The notes: generated by a model from the sequence alone, not told the origin. A stretch of 64,000 nucleotides of DNA from Murimonas intestini (GCA_003148945.1 QGGY01000018.1:1-64000); one strand, 5' to 3'. Counted from the first letter of the stretch, positions 1-9,231 are shown. Translations and numbers: made by a program.

Positions 1-95
1 AGAGTTTCACGACGCAGCGGTTGGACTGAACCACGAATCCTCCTGCCCGCCTGCCCCTCCCGCTGATTCACAGCCTAAAATGCAAAGCGTCCTCC

Positions 96-122
96 CGCCT
101 CTAATCAGCTAAACAGCAATTT
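96..122 (-). repeat. Left inverted repeat flanking the Rpn-family gene
   Basis: This 27-base stretch, read on the minus strand, matches 1289-1315 on the plus strand at 25 of 27 positions. The two copies bracket the Rpn-family gene and its promoter region, defining a unit of about 1.22 kb. I see no further similarity outside the 27-base core. Whether these are the ends of a mobile unit or the result of a local inverted duplication cannot be decided from this window. Confidence 0.6.
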
Positions 123-135
123 CCCTCAAAATCAT

Positions 136-1047
136 CTATAATCCAAATTCTTTAAACAGCTTCTCCTGCCACTCTCTGTCACTTGCCGCCCTGACTATAT
201 CTTCGGTTCTGTTTTGACTGGCAAGAAGCCTGATTAAATGGTTCACCCGCTCTAAAGTGTACGCTTCGCCCTCTTCTCTGCCTTCTTCCTTTACCTGTCT
301 CATATGTTTCTCTTCATTATATTCAAAGATACTCACATTCTTTGCCTCCGTTCGGTTATTTCTCAGAAACTCTGCCAAAATATCATCCTCGATACATTCC
401 GTTATCGCCTTCTCCACAGCATCTTCAAGCGTCATTGATTTTGTATATTCCCGTACCTTATCCACATAAATGCTGTAGTCCTTCAGTGTTTTGCATTTGT
501 CCATTAGCCTTTCATTATGGCCTCTGTTTATGTTCAGCATCACTGCTTTTAATTCCAGCGATATTTCTTTATCCTGCACTTCATATACATCTGAAAGCTT
601 AATAATCTGACGGTCCGGCTGTTCTGACAGTCCATTATAAAATATTACAAACCTGGGTGCCGGCAGTTTGACCGGCCTGCTCCCATACAAATTCCTGTCT
701 TTTGTCATATTGGAATAGAGGTTCGCTGCATACATCAGAAATCTCAGAGGAAGATTTGGATTGTATGTGGACTGGTGTTCATAGAGTGCCAGCCTTGAGT
801 CAATTATAAATGACAGATCATTACGCATAGACATATAAATAGCGTTTTCCAGCGTATTGACTTCAAGCTCCTCCGGGTTCTCATAACTGGTCTCATTCAC
901 AGCATTATACAGTTCTAGAAGTTCTTTTTTGCTGCTGAATATCATTTCAAACAGCCGTGATTTGTAAGTGCGGTTAATCCCCCCTTTTCTTTTTTCCTGA
1001 TCTGCATAACCCTGCAGATTCCCTGTTACGTTACTTTGCTTTTCCAT
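136..1047 (-). CDS. Rpn family recombination-promoting nuclease / putative transposase
   Basis: The 303-residue protein looks like the Rpn (YhgA-like) family of PD-(D/E)XK nucleases that are abundant in Lachnospiraceae genomes. The N-terminal half carries the family pattern: SRLFEMIFSSKKELLELYN, then NDLSFIID and LALYEHQST, where the Asp and Glu fit the nuclease core. The C-terminal 60 residues are charged and end in the usual EEGREEGEAYTLE helix. The ATG start has a good AGGAGG site. Family members are DNA endonucleases linked to RecA-independent recombination and, more recently, to phage defence; substrate and role here are unknown. Inverted repeats at 96-122 and 1289-1315 flank it. It is unlike the housekeeping genes that follow and may be mobile. 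Confidence 0.8.
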   Translation of the reverse strand: MEKQSNVTGNLQGYADQEKRKGGINRTYKSRLFEMIFSSKKELLELYNAVNETSYENPEELEVNTLENAIYMSMRNDLSFIIDSRLALYEHQSTYNPNLPLRFLMYAANLYSNMTKDRNLYGSRPVKLPAPRFVIFYNGLSEQPDRQIIKLSDVYEVQDKEISLELKAVMLNINRGHNERLMDKCKTLKDYSIYVDKVREYTKSMTLEDAVEKAITECIEDDILAEFLRNNRTEAKNVSIFEYNEEKHMRQVKEEGREEGEAYTLERVNHLIRLLASQNRTEDIVRAASDREWQEKLFKEFGL

Positions 1048-1395
1048 AGTGTAAGCCTCCTTTTAAATGTGGCAGGCATCCCATGGAGAAGCATCTGCGT
1101 CTTCATCAAGGAACCCTCCTGCCTGTTGAATTGGGATTTAAGCATTGAGATTTCCTTTTGATGCCAGACGGCAGAAATGATATCAGATACGGCGAAGCCT
1201 GTTTGAAAAAAGCCCTAAGCCGCAGGATAGAAATGGAACTAAATGCTTTACTGATATTTTATCACAGGTGGGGGGAGTGTGCCAGAGTAAATTGCTGTTT
1301 AGGAGATTAGAGGCGAAAGGGGGAAATATGGCAGACTATGATACAGTAGAGCGAGGAATGGATGGCACATACTGTATTATTGCTATAAGCTTCAC
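1048..1395. other. Intergenic region with the right inverted repeat, no supported gene
   Basis: Between the Rpn gene start and the QueT stop, about 350 bases contain the right inverted repeat (1289-1315) and no convincing gene. A 24-codon plus-strand ORF at 1328-1402 has a G-rich upstream stretch but no other support. I see no clear terminator or riboswitch. Confidence 0.5.
1289..1315 (+). repeat. Right inverted repeat flanking the Rpn-family gene
   Basis: Inverted partner of 96-122, 25 of 27 bases identical; it contains AATTGCTGTTTAG and GATTAGAGGCG. It lies about 240 bases upstream of the Rpn-family start codon, so the pair encloses the gene with its promoter. Confidence 0.6.
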
Positions 1396-1878
1396 TCAAT
1401 GAAACAAATTCAGGGATTTGTACTTCGTCAAAGCTGCCAGCAGAAAGGACCCCAGAATACCGCAGGACAAGAACTCCCCGATACCCACAGTCAGCATCAT
1501 CAGGGGGATGGGCAGATTGATCCCGTAACCGTAGAACAGTACAAAGGGAACAATTACTGTATTTGCCAGGATAGGCGGAAGAGGCACCAGGTATTTGCGG
1601 CCTTTCAGCAGATAAGACCCGCAGGCGGCCAGCAGAGTGGCCAGACTTCCAAAGATAATATCCGGCAGAATGGCCCCTCCCATAATATTGCCGATCAGGC
1701 ATCCTATGAAGAGGCCGGGGATGGCTGCAGGCGTATAGTATGGGAGTATGGTGAGCGCTTCCGCCAGCCTGACCTGTATCTCTCCGAAACCAAACGGAGC
1801 GAACAGCAGGGTCATGACTACATAAATGGCGCCTATGGCAGCAGCCTGTACCAGAAAAATTACTCTTTTGTGTCTCAT
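1396..1878 (-). CDS. QueT family transporter (ECF S component-like)
   Basis: This 160-residue membrane protein has about five hydrophobic segments and the QueT family signature: an early FGFGEIQVRLAEAL motif after the first membrane segment, then the glycine-rich GLFIGCLIGNI and the PPILANTVIVPF segment. QueT proteins act as substrate-binding S components of energy-coupling-factor transporters and are assigned to queuosine precursors, though the family is broad. No preQ1 riboswitch is visible: the gene starts only 13 bases after the stop of the upstream DUF2974 gene on the same strand, so the two are probably cotranscribed. ATG with an AGGAG site. The substrate is inferred from family membership only. 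Confidence 0.8.
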   Translation of the reverse strand: MRHKRVIFLVQAAAIGAIYVVMTLLFAPFGFGEIQVRLAEALTILPYYTPAAIPGLFIGCLIGNIMGGAILPDIIFGSLATLLAACGSYLLKGRKYLVPLPPILANTVIVPFVLFYGYGINLPIPLMMLTVGIGEFLSCGILGSFLLAALTKYKSLNLFH

Positions 1879-1891
1879 TGTGTATCTCCTG

Positions 1892-2962
1892 TCAGTGTTT
1901 TTTCAGGAACAGCATGCCAATGACCTGGCGCATGAATTCCCTTGTATCATCGTCCATATTTATTATGGCTTCCAGTATGGTGACAGCTTTCTTGTGCGGA
2001 TCTATAGCAAGGTCAGGGAGTGTGGAAGCCTCCGTGGCCTTAATGATCTGAAAAAGACTGTCTACAAATTTATGCCGCTCCTCTTCGCTCAGGGCTTCTA
2101 TCCAGCCGTTCAGGTTCTTGTTATGGTAGATGGAAGTCTTGTAGATCTCATCCCTGTAGCAGAAGCGTCCGTTCTCGATCACCCAGGTAAATGCATCGTG
2201 CTGCAGGATCCCACGGCCCGTACTTTTAACTACCTTATAATTCGCCCTGTTCTGGAGAAGCATCCCGATCAGTGAGGATTCAGGAACGATTTTGATTATC
2301 TTGTGTGAGATATGGATATATCCGATGGTCCTGTAGATATCATCCATAAATCCCGGACCGTCAAAGCAGTAGATGTTTTTTATGCGGTCCTGGAGCAGGG
2401 GAGGGCTGTTCACAGCGGCATAGACAGCCGCATTGCCTCCTTTAGAATGTCCCCCAAGATAAAACATTCCCTTAAATACCCTGGATACTTCCATAAAGTA
2501 ACGCAGAGCCTTTTCCTGCATGGGGACAGGATACATGAAGGCCATGTTAAAGTCTTCCTTCCATCCGACCAGAGTCTCGTCTGTCCCGCGGAATGCAGCA
2601 TATGCCGTATTATCATCCAGGAAAAATGTGATAGCTGAGAACTGAGTCTCCTTTTCCTCATCAACATTGTTTTCATAGAAGTTCATTCTCAGGTTACGGA
2701 AGCGCCGGCTGTGCCGGAGCGCCTCATAGAAAGCTGCATATTCTTCTTCATACATCTCCACCCTGCATAATTCTGAAAGGTCAGGATGAGTCGCCAGATC
2801 CATCAGCCGTATATCCGGCTGCTTATCAGTGAGCCCTCCGGCCATCCTGTCGAATTTCATATAGGCAATCTGGCAGAGCACCAGGCTGTCTACAGGATTG
2901 AACTCTGCTTCTGAAAATGTATGCATTCCATATTCTTTTATATAATCAATGGTATTTCCCAT
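1892..2962 (-). CDS. DUF2974 (Mbeg1-like) alpha/beta-hydrolase
   Basis: The 356-residue protein belongs to the Mbeg1-like/DUF2974 family of putative lipases. The nucleophile elbow GGHSKGGN follows the beta-strand FYLGGHS, and FRGTDETLVGWKEDFNM precedes it, a pattern also seen in class 3 lipases. There is no signal peptide, so it should be cytosolic. It starts at an ATG with an AAGAGGTG ribosome site and is the first gene of a two-gene minus-strand unit with the QueT-like transporter. The substrate is unknown; family members are common in Firmicutes and largely uncharacterised. Confidence 0.8.
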   Translation of the reverse strand: MGNTIDYIKEYGMHTFSEAEFNPVDSLVLCQIAYMKFDRMAGGLTDKQPDIRLMDLATHPDLSELCRVEMYEEEYAAFYEALRHSRRFRNLRMNFYENNVDEEKETQFSAITFFLDDNTAYAAFRGTDETLVGWKEDFNMAFMYPVPMQEKALRYFMEVSRVFKGMFYLGGHSKGGNAAVYAAVNSPPLLQDRIKNIYCFDGPGFMDDIYRTIGYIHISHKIIKIVPESSLIGMLLQNRANYKVVKSTGRGILQHDAFTWVIENGRFCYRDEIYKTSIYHNKNLNGWIEALSEEERHKFVDSLFQIIKATEASTLPDLAIDPHKKAVTILEAIINMDDDTREFMRQVIGMLFLKKH

Positions 2963-3017
2963 ATTCTGTCACCTCTTTTTAATAGTACAGCAGAGGAAGG
3001 CGGCGGTCAAGGCATAA

Positions 3018-3062
3018 ACTCAAAATCGTTACTGGTCATTCCGTGACCGGTAACTCAAAATC
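3018..3062. repeat. Small palindrome flanked by a 10-bp direct repeat
   Basis: GTTACTGGTCA at 3028-3038 and TGACCGGTAAC at 3044-3054 form an inverted repeat with one mismatch. ACTCAAAATC occurs immediately on both sides, at 3018-3027 and 3053-3062 (the second copy shares two bases with the palindrome). The palindrome resembles other GTTACTGTTCA-type repeats in this window. It sits just upstream of the ileS promoter. Confidence 0.6.
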
Positions 3063-3066
3063 CCCC

Positions 3067-3096
3067 TTGACTTTTCCAGCCGGCTTGTCTTATAAT
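3067..3096 (+). promoter_or_regulatory. Sigma-A-type promoter of the ileS T-box transcript
   Basis: TTGACT at 3067-3072 and a perfect TATAAT at 3091-3096 are separated by 18 bases, placing the transcription start near 3103, just before the T-box leader. Confidence 0.75.
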
Positions 3097-3099
3097 TAA

Positions 3100-3354
3100 C
3101 CTTACGATAGAAGAAAAGACTGCGACGAAGACAGTAAGTCAGCTGGAAAGATATAGAGAGCCGGGGATGGTGGAAGCCTGGCACGAGTAAGGCGGGCTGA
3201 AAATCACTTCCGAGTTTCCGGCTGAATACTGCAGGTGCGGTAAGTAAGTCAGGACGGTTTTCCGCCGTTAAAAGGAACGCGTATGATAGTATGTTGTAAC
3301 AGGTGGTAACGAAGCGTATATGCTCTCGTCCTTTTACAGGACGGGAGTTTTTTA
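3100..3354 (+). promoter_or_regulatory. T-box riboswitch, isoleucine specifier, with terminator
   Basis: The leader shows the parts of a T-box element in order: a stem I region with an AGAGAGCC distal stretch and GGTGGAAGCC, a specifier region GAAAATCACTTCC in which ATC (3203-3205) is an isoleucine codon, a T-box sequence AGGTGGTAACGAAGC at 3301-3315 whose TGGT bulge can pair with the tRNA end ACCA, and an intrinsic terminator (stem 3323-3347, T-run 3348-3354). Uncharged tRNA-Ile is expected to stabilise the antiterminator and let RNA polymerase reach ileS, 103 bases further on. The ATC specifier matches the downstream gene product. Confidence 0.88.
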
Positions 3355-3457
3355 TTTTATAGGAAACAAAGTCTCCTATAAGATAAAAACCCTCTGGGGG
3401 ATGCGCGGCGGCAGGAGCCTGGAAGGCAGGTTCCTTGTTTGGACAGGAGGTCAATTT

Positions 3458-6400
3458 ATGTACGAAAAAGTATCTACAAATTTGAATTTTGTGGACAGAG
3501 AGAAGAAAATTGAAGAGTTCTGGAAAGAAAACGAGATCTTTGAGAAGAGTATCAAGGAGAGAGAGGGTGCGCCGTCCTATACATTCTATGACGGACCGCC
3601 TACTGCAAACGGAAAACCACATATCGGACACGTGCTGACACGTGTTATCAAGGATATGATACCCAGATACCAGACAATGAAGGGTAAGATGGTTCCAAGA
3701 AAGGCCGGATGGGATACACATGGTCTTCCCGTGGAGCTGGAAGTTGAAAAAATGCTGGGACTGGACGGAAAAGAGCAGATTGAAGAATACGGGCTTGAAC
3801 CGTTTATCGAACATTGTAAAGAGAGTGTCTGGAAGTATAAGGGAATGTGGGAGGATTTTTCTGGTACAGTCGGATTCTGGGCTGATATGGATAATCCTTA
3901 TGTGACATACCATAATGATTTTATCGAGTCAGAGTGGTGGGCGCTGAAGCAGATATGGGAAAAGGGACTGCTTTACAAGGGATATAAGATCGTTCCGTAC
4001 TGCCCGCGCTGCGGCACGCCGCTCTCCAGCCATGAAGTGGCACAGGGCTATAAGGATGTCAAGGAGCGCTCTGCGATCGCCAGATTCAAAGTGAAGGGGG
4101 AGGATGCCTATATTCTCGCCTGGACCACAACACCGTGGACACTTCCTTCTAACGTAGCTCTCTGTGTGAACCCTGATGAGACATATGTCAGAGTCAGGAT
4201 GAACGAAGACGGAACAGTTTACTATATGGCAGAGGCTCTCTGTGACAAGGTTCTTGGCGAAGGGGCCTATGAAGTGCAGGAGACATATAAAGGCACTGAT
4301 CTGGAATATAAAGAGTATGAGCCTCTTTTCCCGTTTGTGGAATTACAGAAAAAGGCATATTATGTTACATGTGATAATTATGTAACACTGACTGACGGTA
4401 CAGGCGTAGTCCATATCGCGCCTGCATTTGGTGAGGATGACTCCAATGTAGGAAGGAAATATGACCTTCCGTTCCTGCAGCTTGTTGATGCAAAGGGTGA
4501 GATGACTCAGGAGACTCCCTGGGCAGGTACCTTCTGTAAGAAGGCAGATCCCCTTGTGCTTAAAGATCTGGAGGAGAGAGGCCTTCTGTTCTCTGCGCCA
4601 AACTTTGAGCACAGCTATCCGCACTGCTGGAGATGCGACACTCCGCTTATCTATTACGCGCGAGAATCCTGGTTTATAAAGATGACCTCCGTGAAGGAGG
4701 ACCTGATCCGAAATAATAACACGATCAACTGGATACCTGAGAGCATTGGAAAAGGACGCTTCGGGGACTGGCTGGAGAATGTACAGGACTGGGGGATCAG
4801 CCGTAACCGCTACTGGGGTACTCCGCTGAATATATGGGAATGTGAATGCGGCCATCAGCATTCAGTGGGCAGTATCGCTGAACTGAAAGAAATGTCTGAT
4901 AACTGCCCGGATAACATCGAGCTGCACCGCCCATATATCGATGAGGTGACGATACGCTGCCCAAAATGCGGCAAACCTATGCACAGAGTGCCGGAGGTTA
5001 TTGACTGCTGGTTTGATTCAGGCTCCATGCCTTTTGCACAGCATCACTATCCGTTTGAGAATAAAGAATTATTTGAGCAGCAGTTCCCGGCAGACTTTAT
5101 TTCAGAGGCTGTGGACCAGACAAGGGGATGGTTCTATTCCCTGCTGGCAATCTCAACTTTGATCTTCAACAAGGCGCCGTATAAGAACGTTATCGTCCTC
5201 GGCCACGTGCAGGATGAGAACGGACAGAAGATGAGCAAGTCAAAGGGGAATGCAGTAGACCCGTTTGACGCACTCAAGACATATGGGGCTGATGCTATCC
5301 GCTGGTATTTCTACAGCAACAGTGCGCCGTGGCTGCCCAACAGGTTCCATGGCAAGGCCGTTATGGAAGGCCAGCGCAAGTTCATGGGTACTCTGTGGAA
5401 CACATATGCTTTCTTTGTGCTCTATGCGAACATTGACAATTTTGACGCGACTAAATATACACTTGATTATGATAAGCTGCCTGTAATGGACAAGTGGCTG
5501 CTTTCGAAGATGAATACCCTGATCGCGGCAGTAGATGACAGCCTGGGCAATTATAAGATCCCGGAGGCAGCCAGAGCACTGCAGGATTTTGTGGATGATA
5601 TGAGTAACTGGTATGTGCGCCGCAGCCGTGAACGCTTCTGGGCAAAAGGTATGGAGCAGGATAAGATCAACGCATATATGACGCTTTATACAGCTCTTGT
5701 CAATGTATGTAAGGTGGCAGCTCCCATGATCCCGTTTATGACAGAGGATATCTATCAGAACATGGTGCGCAGTATTGACAAGGCGGCTCCGGAGAGCATC
5801 CATCTGTGCGATTATCCCCAGGCAGACACGTCAAAGATCGACAAGGACCTGGAAGCAAATATGGATGAGGTCCTGAAAATTGTCGTTATGGGCCGCGCAT
5901 GCAGAAATACCGCCAATATAAAGAACCGCCAGCCGATCAGCAGGATGTTTGTAAAAGCACCGTTTGATTTGCCGGAGTATTTTGCCGATATTGTAAAGGA
6001 AGAGCTGAATGTGAAGGAAGTCAAATTCACGGATGATGTGAGAAGCTTTACTTCCTACAGCTTCAAGCCTCAGTTAAAGACAGTCGGACCTAAGTACGGC
6101 AAGCTTTTGGGCGGTATCCGCCAGGCTCTTCCTGCCCTTGACGGAAACGCTGCCATGGATGAGCTGAAGGCCAATGGTTCGCTCAAACTTGACATAAACG
6201 GATCAGAGGTTGTATTATTAGAGGAAGATCTGCTGATCGAGACAGCCCAGACAGAGGGACATGTGTCCATGCAGGAAGGCGAGATCACTGTTGTGCTGGA
6301 TACAAATCTGACCCCTGAGCTCATAGAGGAAGGCTTCGTCCGCGAGCTGATCAGCAAGATCCAGACCATGCGTAAAGAGGCAGGTTTTGAAGTAATGGAT

Positions 6401-6577
6401 AAGATTACAGTCTATGCCCAAGGGAATGACAGGATAGCAGGTATCTTGAGCGCCCATGAGGCTGATATCTGTCAGGAGGTGCTGGCAGAAGGTGTAGTGA
6501 TCGGCTCTGTCAATGGATATGTGAAGGAATGGAGCATCAATGGAGAGACTGTAAATATGGGCGTCGAAAAATTATGA
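3458..6577 (+). CDS. ileS: Isoleucyl-tRNA synthetase
   Basis: This 1039-residue cytosolic enzyme charges tRNA-Ile. The class I motifs are intact: HIGH at residues 55-58 and KMSKS at 591-595. The editing (CP1) domain shows TTTPWTLPSN and DGTGVVHIAPAFGEDD. Length and motifs such as YHNDFIESEWWALKQIWEKG match the long, eukaryote-like IleRS2 group rather than the roughly 930-residue IleRS1 with a C-terminal zinc finger; IleRS2 enzymes are generally mupirocin-tolerant. I chose ATG 3458 because AGGAGG lies 7 bases upstream; an in-frame extension back to 3320 would run through the T-box terminator. Expression is controlled by the T-box element upstream. Confidence 0.97.
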   Translation: MYEKVSTNLNFVDREKKIEEFWKENEIFEKSIKEREGAPSYTFYDGPPTANGKPHIGHVLTRVIKDMIPRYQTMKGKMVPRKAGWDTHGLPVELEVEKMLGLDGKEQIEEYGLEPFIEHCKESVWKYKGMWEDFSGTVGFWADMDNPYVTYHNDFIESEWWALKQIWEKGLLYKGYKIVPYCPRCGTPLSSHEVAQGYKDVKERSAIARFKVKGEDAYILAWTTTPWTLPSNVALCVNPDETYVRVRMNEDGTVYYMAEALCDKVLGEGAYEVQETYKGTDLEYKEYEPLFPFVELQKKAYYVTCDNYVTLTDGTGVVHIAPAFGEDDSNVGRKYDLPFLQLVDAKGEMTQETPWAGTFCKKADPLVLKDLEERGLLFSAPNFEHSYPHCWRCDTPLIYYARESWFIKMTSVKEDLIRNNNTINWIPESIGKGRFGDWLENVQDWGISRNRYWGTPLNIWECECGHQHSVGSIAELKEMSDNCPDNIELHRPYIDEVTIRCPKCGKPMHRVPEVIDCWFDSGSMPFAQHHYPFENKELFEQQFPADFISEAVDQTRGWFYSLLAISTLIFNKAPYKNVIVLGHVQDENGQKMSKSKGNAVDPFDALKTYGADAIRWYFYSNSAPWLPNRFHGKAVMEGQRKFMGTLWNTYAFFVLYANIDNFDATKYTLDYDKLPVMDKWLLSKMNTLIAAVDDSLGNYKIPEAARALQDFVDDMSNWYVRRSRERFWAKGMEQDKINAYMTLYTALVNVCKVAAPMIPFMTEDIYQNMVRSIDKAAPESIHLCDYPQADTSKIDKDLEANMDEVLKIVVMGRACRNTANIKNRQPISRMFVKAPFDLPEYFADIVKEELNVKEVKFTDDVRSFTSYSFKPQLKTVGPKYGKLLGGIRQALPALDGNAAMDELKANGSLKLDINGSEVVLLEEDLLIETAQTEGHVSMQEGEITVVLDTNLTPELIEEGFVRELISKIQTMRKEAGFEVMDKITVYAQGNDRIAGILSAHEADICQEVLAEGVVIGSVNGYVKEWSINGETVNMGVEKL

Positions 6578-6696
6578 AGATAGCTGAGAGCTACAAATAT
6601 TATTAGAAACAGAAATACGGGCCGCCGTTAATATAGGCAGAAAGTGTAGACATTTTAGGCCGCTGCAGTATGAGCTGTAAAAATTGGAGGTTCAGT

Positions 6697-9165
6697 ATGA
6701 ACAAGAATTTCAAAAAAGAAGAATTCAAAAAAAGTGTTGCAGAAAATGTAAAGACTCTGTACCGCAAAACAATTGATGAGGCAACACCTCAGCAGGTGTT
6801 TCAGGCGGTGTCTTATACGGTAAAGGATGTCATCATTGATGACTGGCTGGCTACCCAGAAGGTTTATGAGAAGGAAGATCCCAAGATGGTCTATTATATG
6901 TCCATGGAGTTCCTTATGGGCCGTGCACTGGGCAATAATCTGATCAATCTGACAGCTTATGAGGCAGTCAAAGAAGCACTTGATGAGATGGGCTTTGACC
7001 TGAACATGATAGAAGACCAGGAGCCTGATGCGGCTCTTGGAAACGGAGGACTGGGACGTCTTGCAGCATGCTTTCTGGATTCACTTGCCACACTGGGCTA
7101 CTGTGCTTACGGATGCGGGATCCGTTACCGCTATGGGATGTTCAAGCAGAAAATTGAGAATGGCTATCAGATCGAGGTGCCTGACAACTGGCTGAAGGAT
7201 GGCAATCCTTTCGAGCTGCGCCGTCCTGAGTATGCAAAAGAAGTCAAATTCGGCGGCTATGTGCGCGTTGAATATGATGAGAAGACAAGAAGGAATAAAT
7301 TTATCCAGGAGGGATATCAGAGTGTCCGCGCTATACCGTATGATATCCCCATCGTGGGCTACAATAATCATGTAGTAAATACACTGCGTGTGTGGGATGC
7401 GGAAGCTATCAATGACTTCCAGCTGGATTCCTTCGATAAGGGTGATTACCAGAAGGCTGTGGAGCAGGAGAACCTGGCCAAGAACATTGTAGAGGTGCTC
7501 TATCCAAATGACAACCACTATGCAGGAAAAGAGCTGCGCTTAAAACAGCAGTATTTCTTTATTTCAGCCAGTGTCCAGGCAGCAATTGAGAAATATAAAA
7601 AGAAACATACAGATATCCGTAAATTCTATGAAAAGGCAACCTTCCAGTTAAATGATACACATCCTACAGTGGCCATCGCTGAGCTGATGCGCATACTTTT
7701 GGATGAGGAAGGCCTGGAGTGGGATGAGGCATGGGAAGTTACTACAAAGACATGTGCTTATACAAACCACACAATCATGGCTGAAGCACTGGAAAAATGG
7801 CCGATTGAACTGTTTTCAAGGCTGCTTCCGCGAATCTATCAGATTATCGAGGAGATCAACCGCCGCTTTGTAAATGAGATCGAAAAGAAATATCCGGGCA
7901 ATCATGAGAAGATGCGCAAGATGGCAATTATCTATGACGGACAGGTCAAGATGGCGCACCTGGCTATCGCTGCCGGTTATTCTGTAAACGGTGTTGCACA
8001 GCTGCATACAGAGATCCTGAAAAATCAGGAACTGAAGGATTTCTATCAGATGATGCCTGAGAAGTTCAATAATAAGACCAACGGAATAACACAGAGAAGA
8101 TTCCTTCTCCATGCCAATCCGCTGCTTGCATCCTGGGTGACAGACCATATCGGAGACGAGTGGATCACAGACCTGCCTCAGATCGCAAAGATGAAGATCT
8201 ATGCGGAAGACAAGAAGGCACAGCAGGAATTCATGAACATCAAGTATCAGAATAAGCTGCGTCTGGCAAAATACATTAAGGAGCACAATGGCATCGATGT
8301 AGATCCGCGCTCAATCTTTGATGTACAGGTCAAGAGGCTCCATGAGTATAAACGCCAGCTTCTGAATATTCTGCATGTGATGTATCTCTACAATAAGATC
8401 AAGGATCATCCGGAGCTGGACTTCTATCCGAGGACATTTATCTTTGGTGCAAAGGCAGCAGCAGGCTATAAGAGGGCAAAGCAGACTATTAAGCTGATCA
8501 ACTCAGTGGGAGATGTTATTAATAATGACAGATCCATAAACGGCAAGCTGAAGGTTGTGTTTATTGAAGATTACCGTGTTTCAAACGCAGAGCTGATATT
8601 TGCGGCATCTGATGTTTCTGAGCAGATATCAACTGCCAGCAAGGAAGCATCAGGAACAGGAAATATGAAGTTTATGCTGAATGGTGCCCCAACACTGGGT
8701 ACTATGGACGGCGCCAATGTGGAGATAGTACAGGAAGTCGGTGAGGAGAATGCATTTATCTTCGGCCTGACAGCTGACGAAGTCATTAATTTTGAAAACA
8801 ATGGCGGCTATTACCCCATGGAATATTTTAACAGCGACCAGGATATCCGCCGCGTGCTGATGCAGCTGATCAATGGAGAATACTCTAATGGAGATATGAA
8901 CATGTTCCGGGAGATCTACGACTCACTGCTGAACACAAAGAGCAGCGACAGAGCTGATACTTATTTCATCCTGGCAGACTTTAAGTCATATGCAAAGGCT
9001 CAGGAGGAAGTAGAGAAGGCTTACAGGGATGAAGAGCGCTGGGCAAAGATGGCTATTTTAAATATGGCCAGCAGCGGAAAATTCACAGCTGACCGTACTA
9101 TCAAGCAGTATGTGGATGAGATCTGGCATCTGGACCATGTAACTGTGGAGGCATTGAACAGTTAA
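6697..9165 (+). CDS. glgP: Glycogen/starch/alpha-glucan phosphorylase
   Basis: The 822-residue GT35 enzyme releases glucose-1-phosphate from alpha-1,4-glucans using pyridoxal phosphate. The PLP-binding lysine is K658 in GTGNMKFMLNG. DAALGNGGLGRLAACFLDS, VKRLHEYKRQLLN and NGITQRRFL are standard family motifs. Length is typical. ATG 6697 has a GGAGG site 8 bases upstream; a longer in-frame start at 6670 lacks one. It follows ileS by 119 bases without an obvious terminator, so partial cotranscription is possible. A hairpin terminator follows at 9180-9229. Together with sucrose phosphorylase elsewhere in the window it feeds glucose-1-phosphate into glycolysis. Confidence 0.96.
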   Translation: MNKNFKKEEFKKSVAENVKTLYRKTIDEATPQQVFQAVSYTVKDVIIDDWLATQKVYEKEDPKMVYYMSMEFLMGRALGNNLINLTAYEAVKEALDEMGFDLNMIEDQEPDAALGNGGLGRLAACFLDSLATLGYCAYGCGIRYRYGMFKQKIENGYQIEVPDNWLKDGNPFELRRPEYAKEVKFGGYVRVEYDEKTRRNKFIQEGYQSVRAIPYDIPIVGYNNHVVNTLRVWDAEAINDFQLDSFDKGDYQKAVEQENLAKNIVEVLYPNDNHYAGKELRLKQQYFFISASVQAAIEKYKKKHTDIRKFYEKATFQLNDTHPTVAIAELMRILLDEEGLEWDEAWEVTTKTCAYTNHTIMAEALEKWPIELFSRLLPRIYQIIEEINRRFVNEIEKKYPGNHEKMRKMAIIYDGQVKMAHLAIAAGYSVNGVAQLHTEILKNQELKDFYQMMPEKFNNKTNGITQRRFLLHANPLLASWVTDHIGDEWITDLPQIAKMKIYAEDKKAQQEFMNIKYQNKLRLAKYIKEHNGIDVDPRSIFDVQVKRLHEYKRQLLNILHVMYLYNKIKDHPELDFYPRTFIFGAKAAAGYKRAKQTIKLINSVGDVINNDRSINGKLKVVFIEDYRVSNAELIFAASDVSEQISTASKEASGTGNMKFMLNGAPTLGTMDGANVEIVQEVGEENAFIFGLTADEVINFENNGGYYPMEYFNSDQDIRRVLMQLINGEYSNGDMNMFREIYDSLLNTKSSDRADTYFILADFKSYAKAQEEVEKAYRDEERWAKMAILNMASSGKFTADRTIKQYVDEIWHLDHVTVEALNS

Positions 9166-9179
9166 AAATATAAACAGGA

Positions 9180-9229
9180 ATACCCTGTCCCATTTTGCAT
9201 ATACTGCTAAAAAGGGACGGGGTATTTTT
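9180..9229 (+). terminator. Intrinsic terminator after glgP, abutting the spoIID start
   Basis: ATACCCTGTCCC (9180-9191) pairs with GGGACGGGGTAT (9214-9225), followed by TTTT. The T-run ends 2 bases before the GTG start of the next gene, so the G-rich 3' arm is the only available ribosome-binding sequence for that gene. Confidence 0.8.
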
Positions 9230-9231
9230 GT

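Noticed and set aside
1328-1402. A 24-codon plus-strand ORF with a G-rich upstream stretch
   Set aside because: Too short, overlaps the QueT stop on the other strand, no recognisable domain and no promoter support.
3320-3457. Extended N-terminus for IleRS starting at 3320
   Set aside because: It would translate through the T-box terminator and lacks a ribosome site; ATG 3458 has a perfect one.
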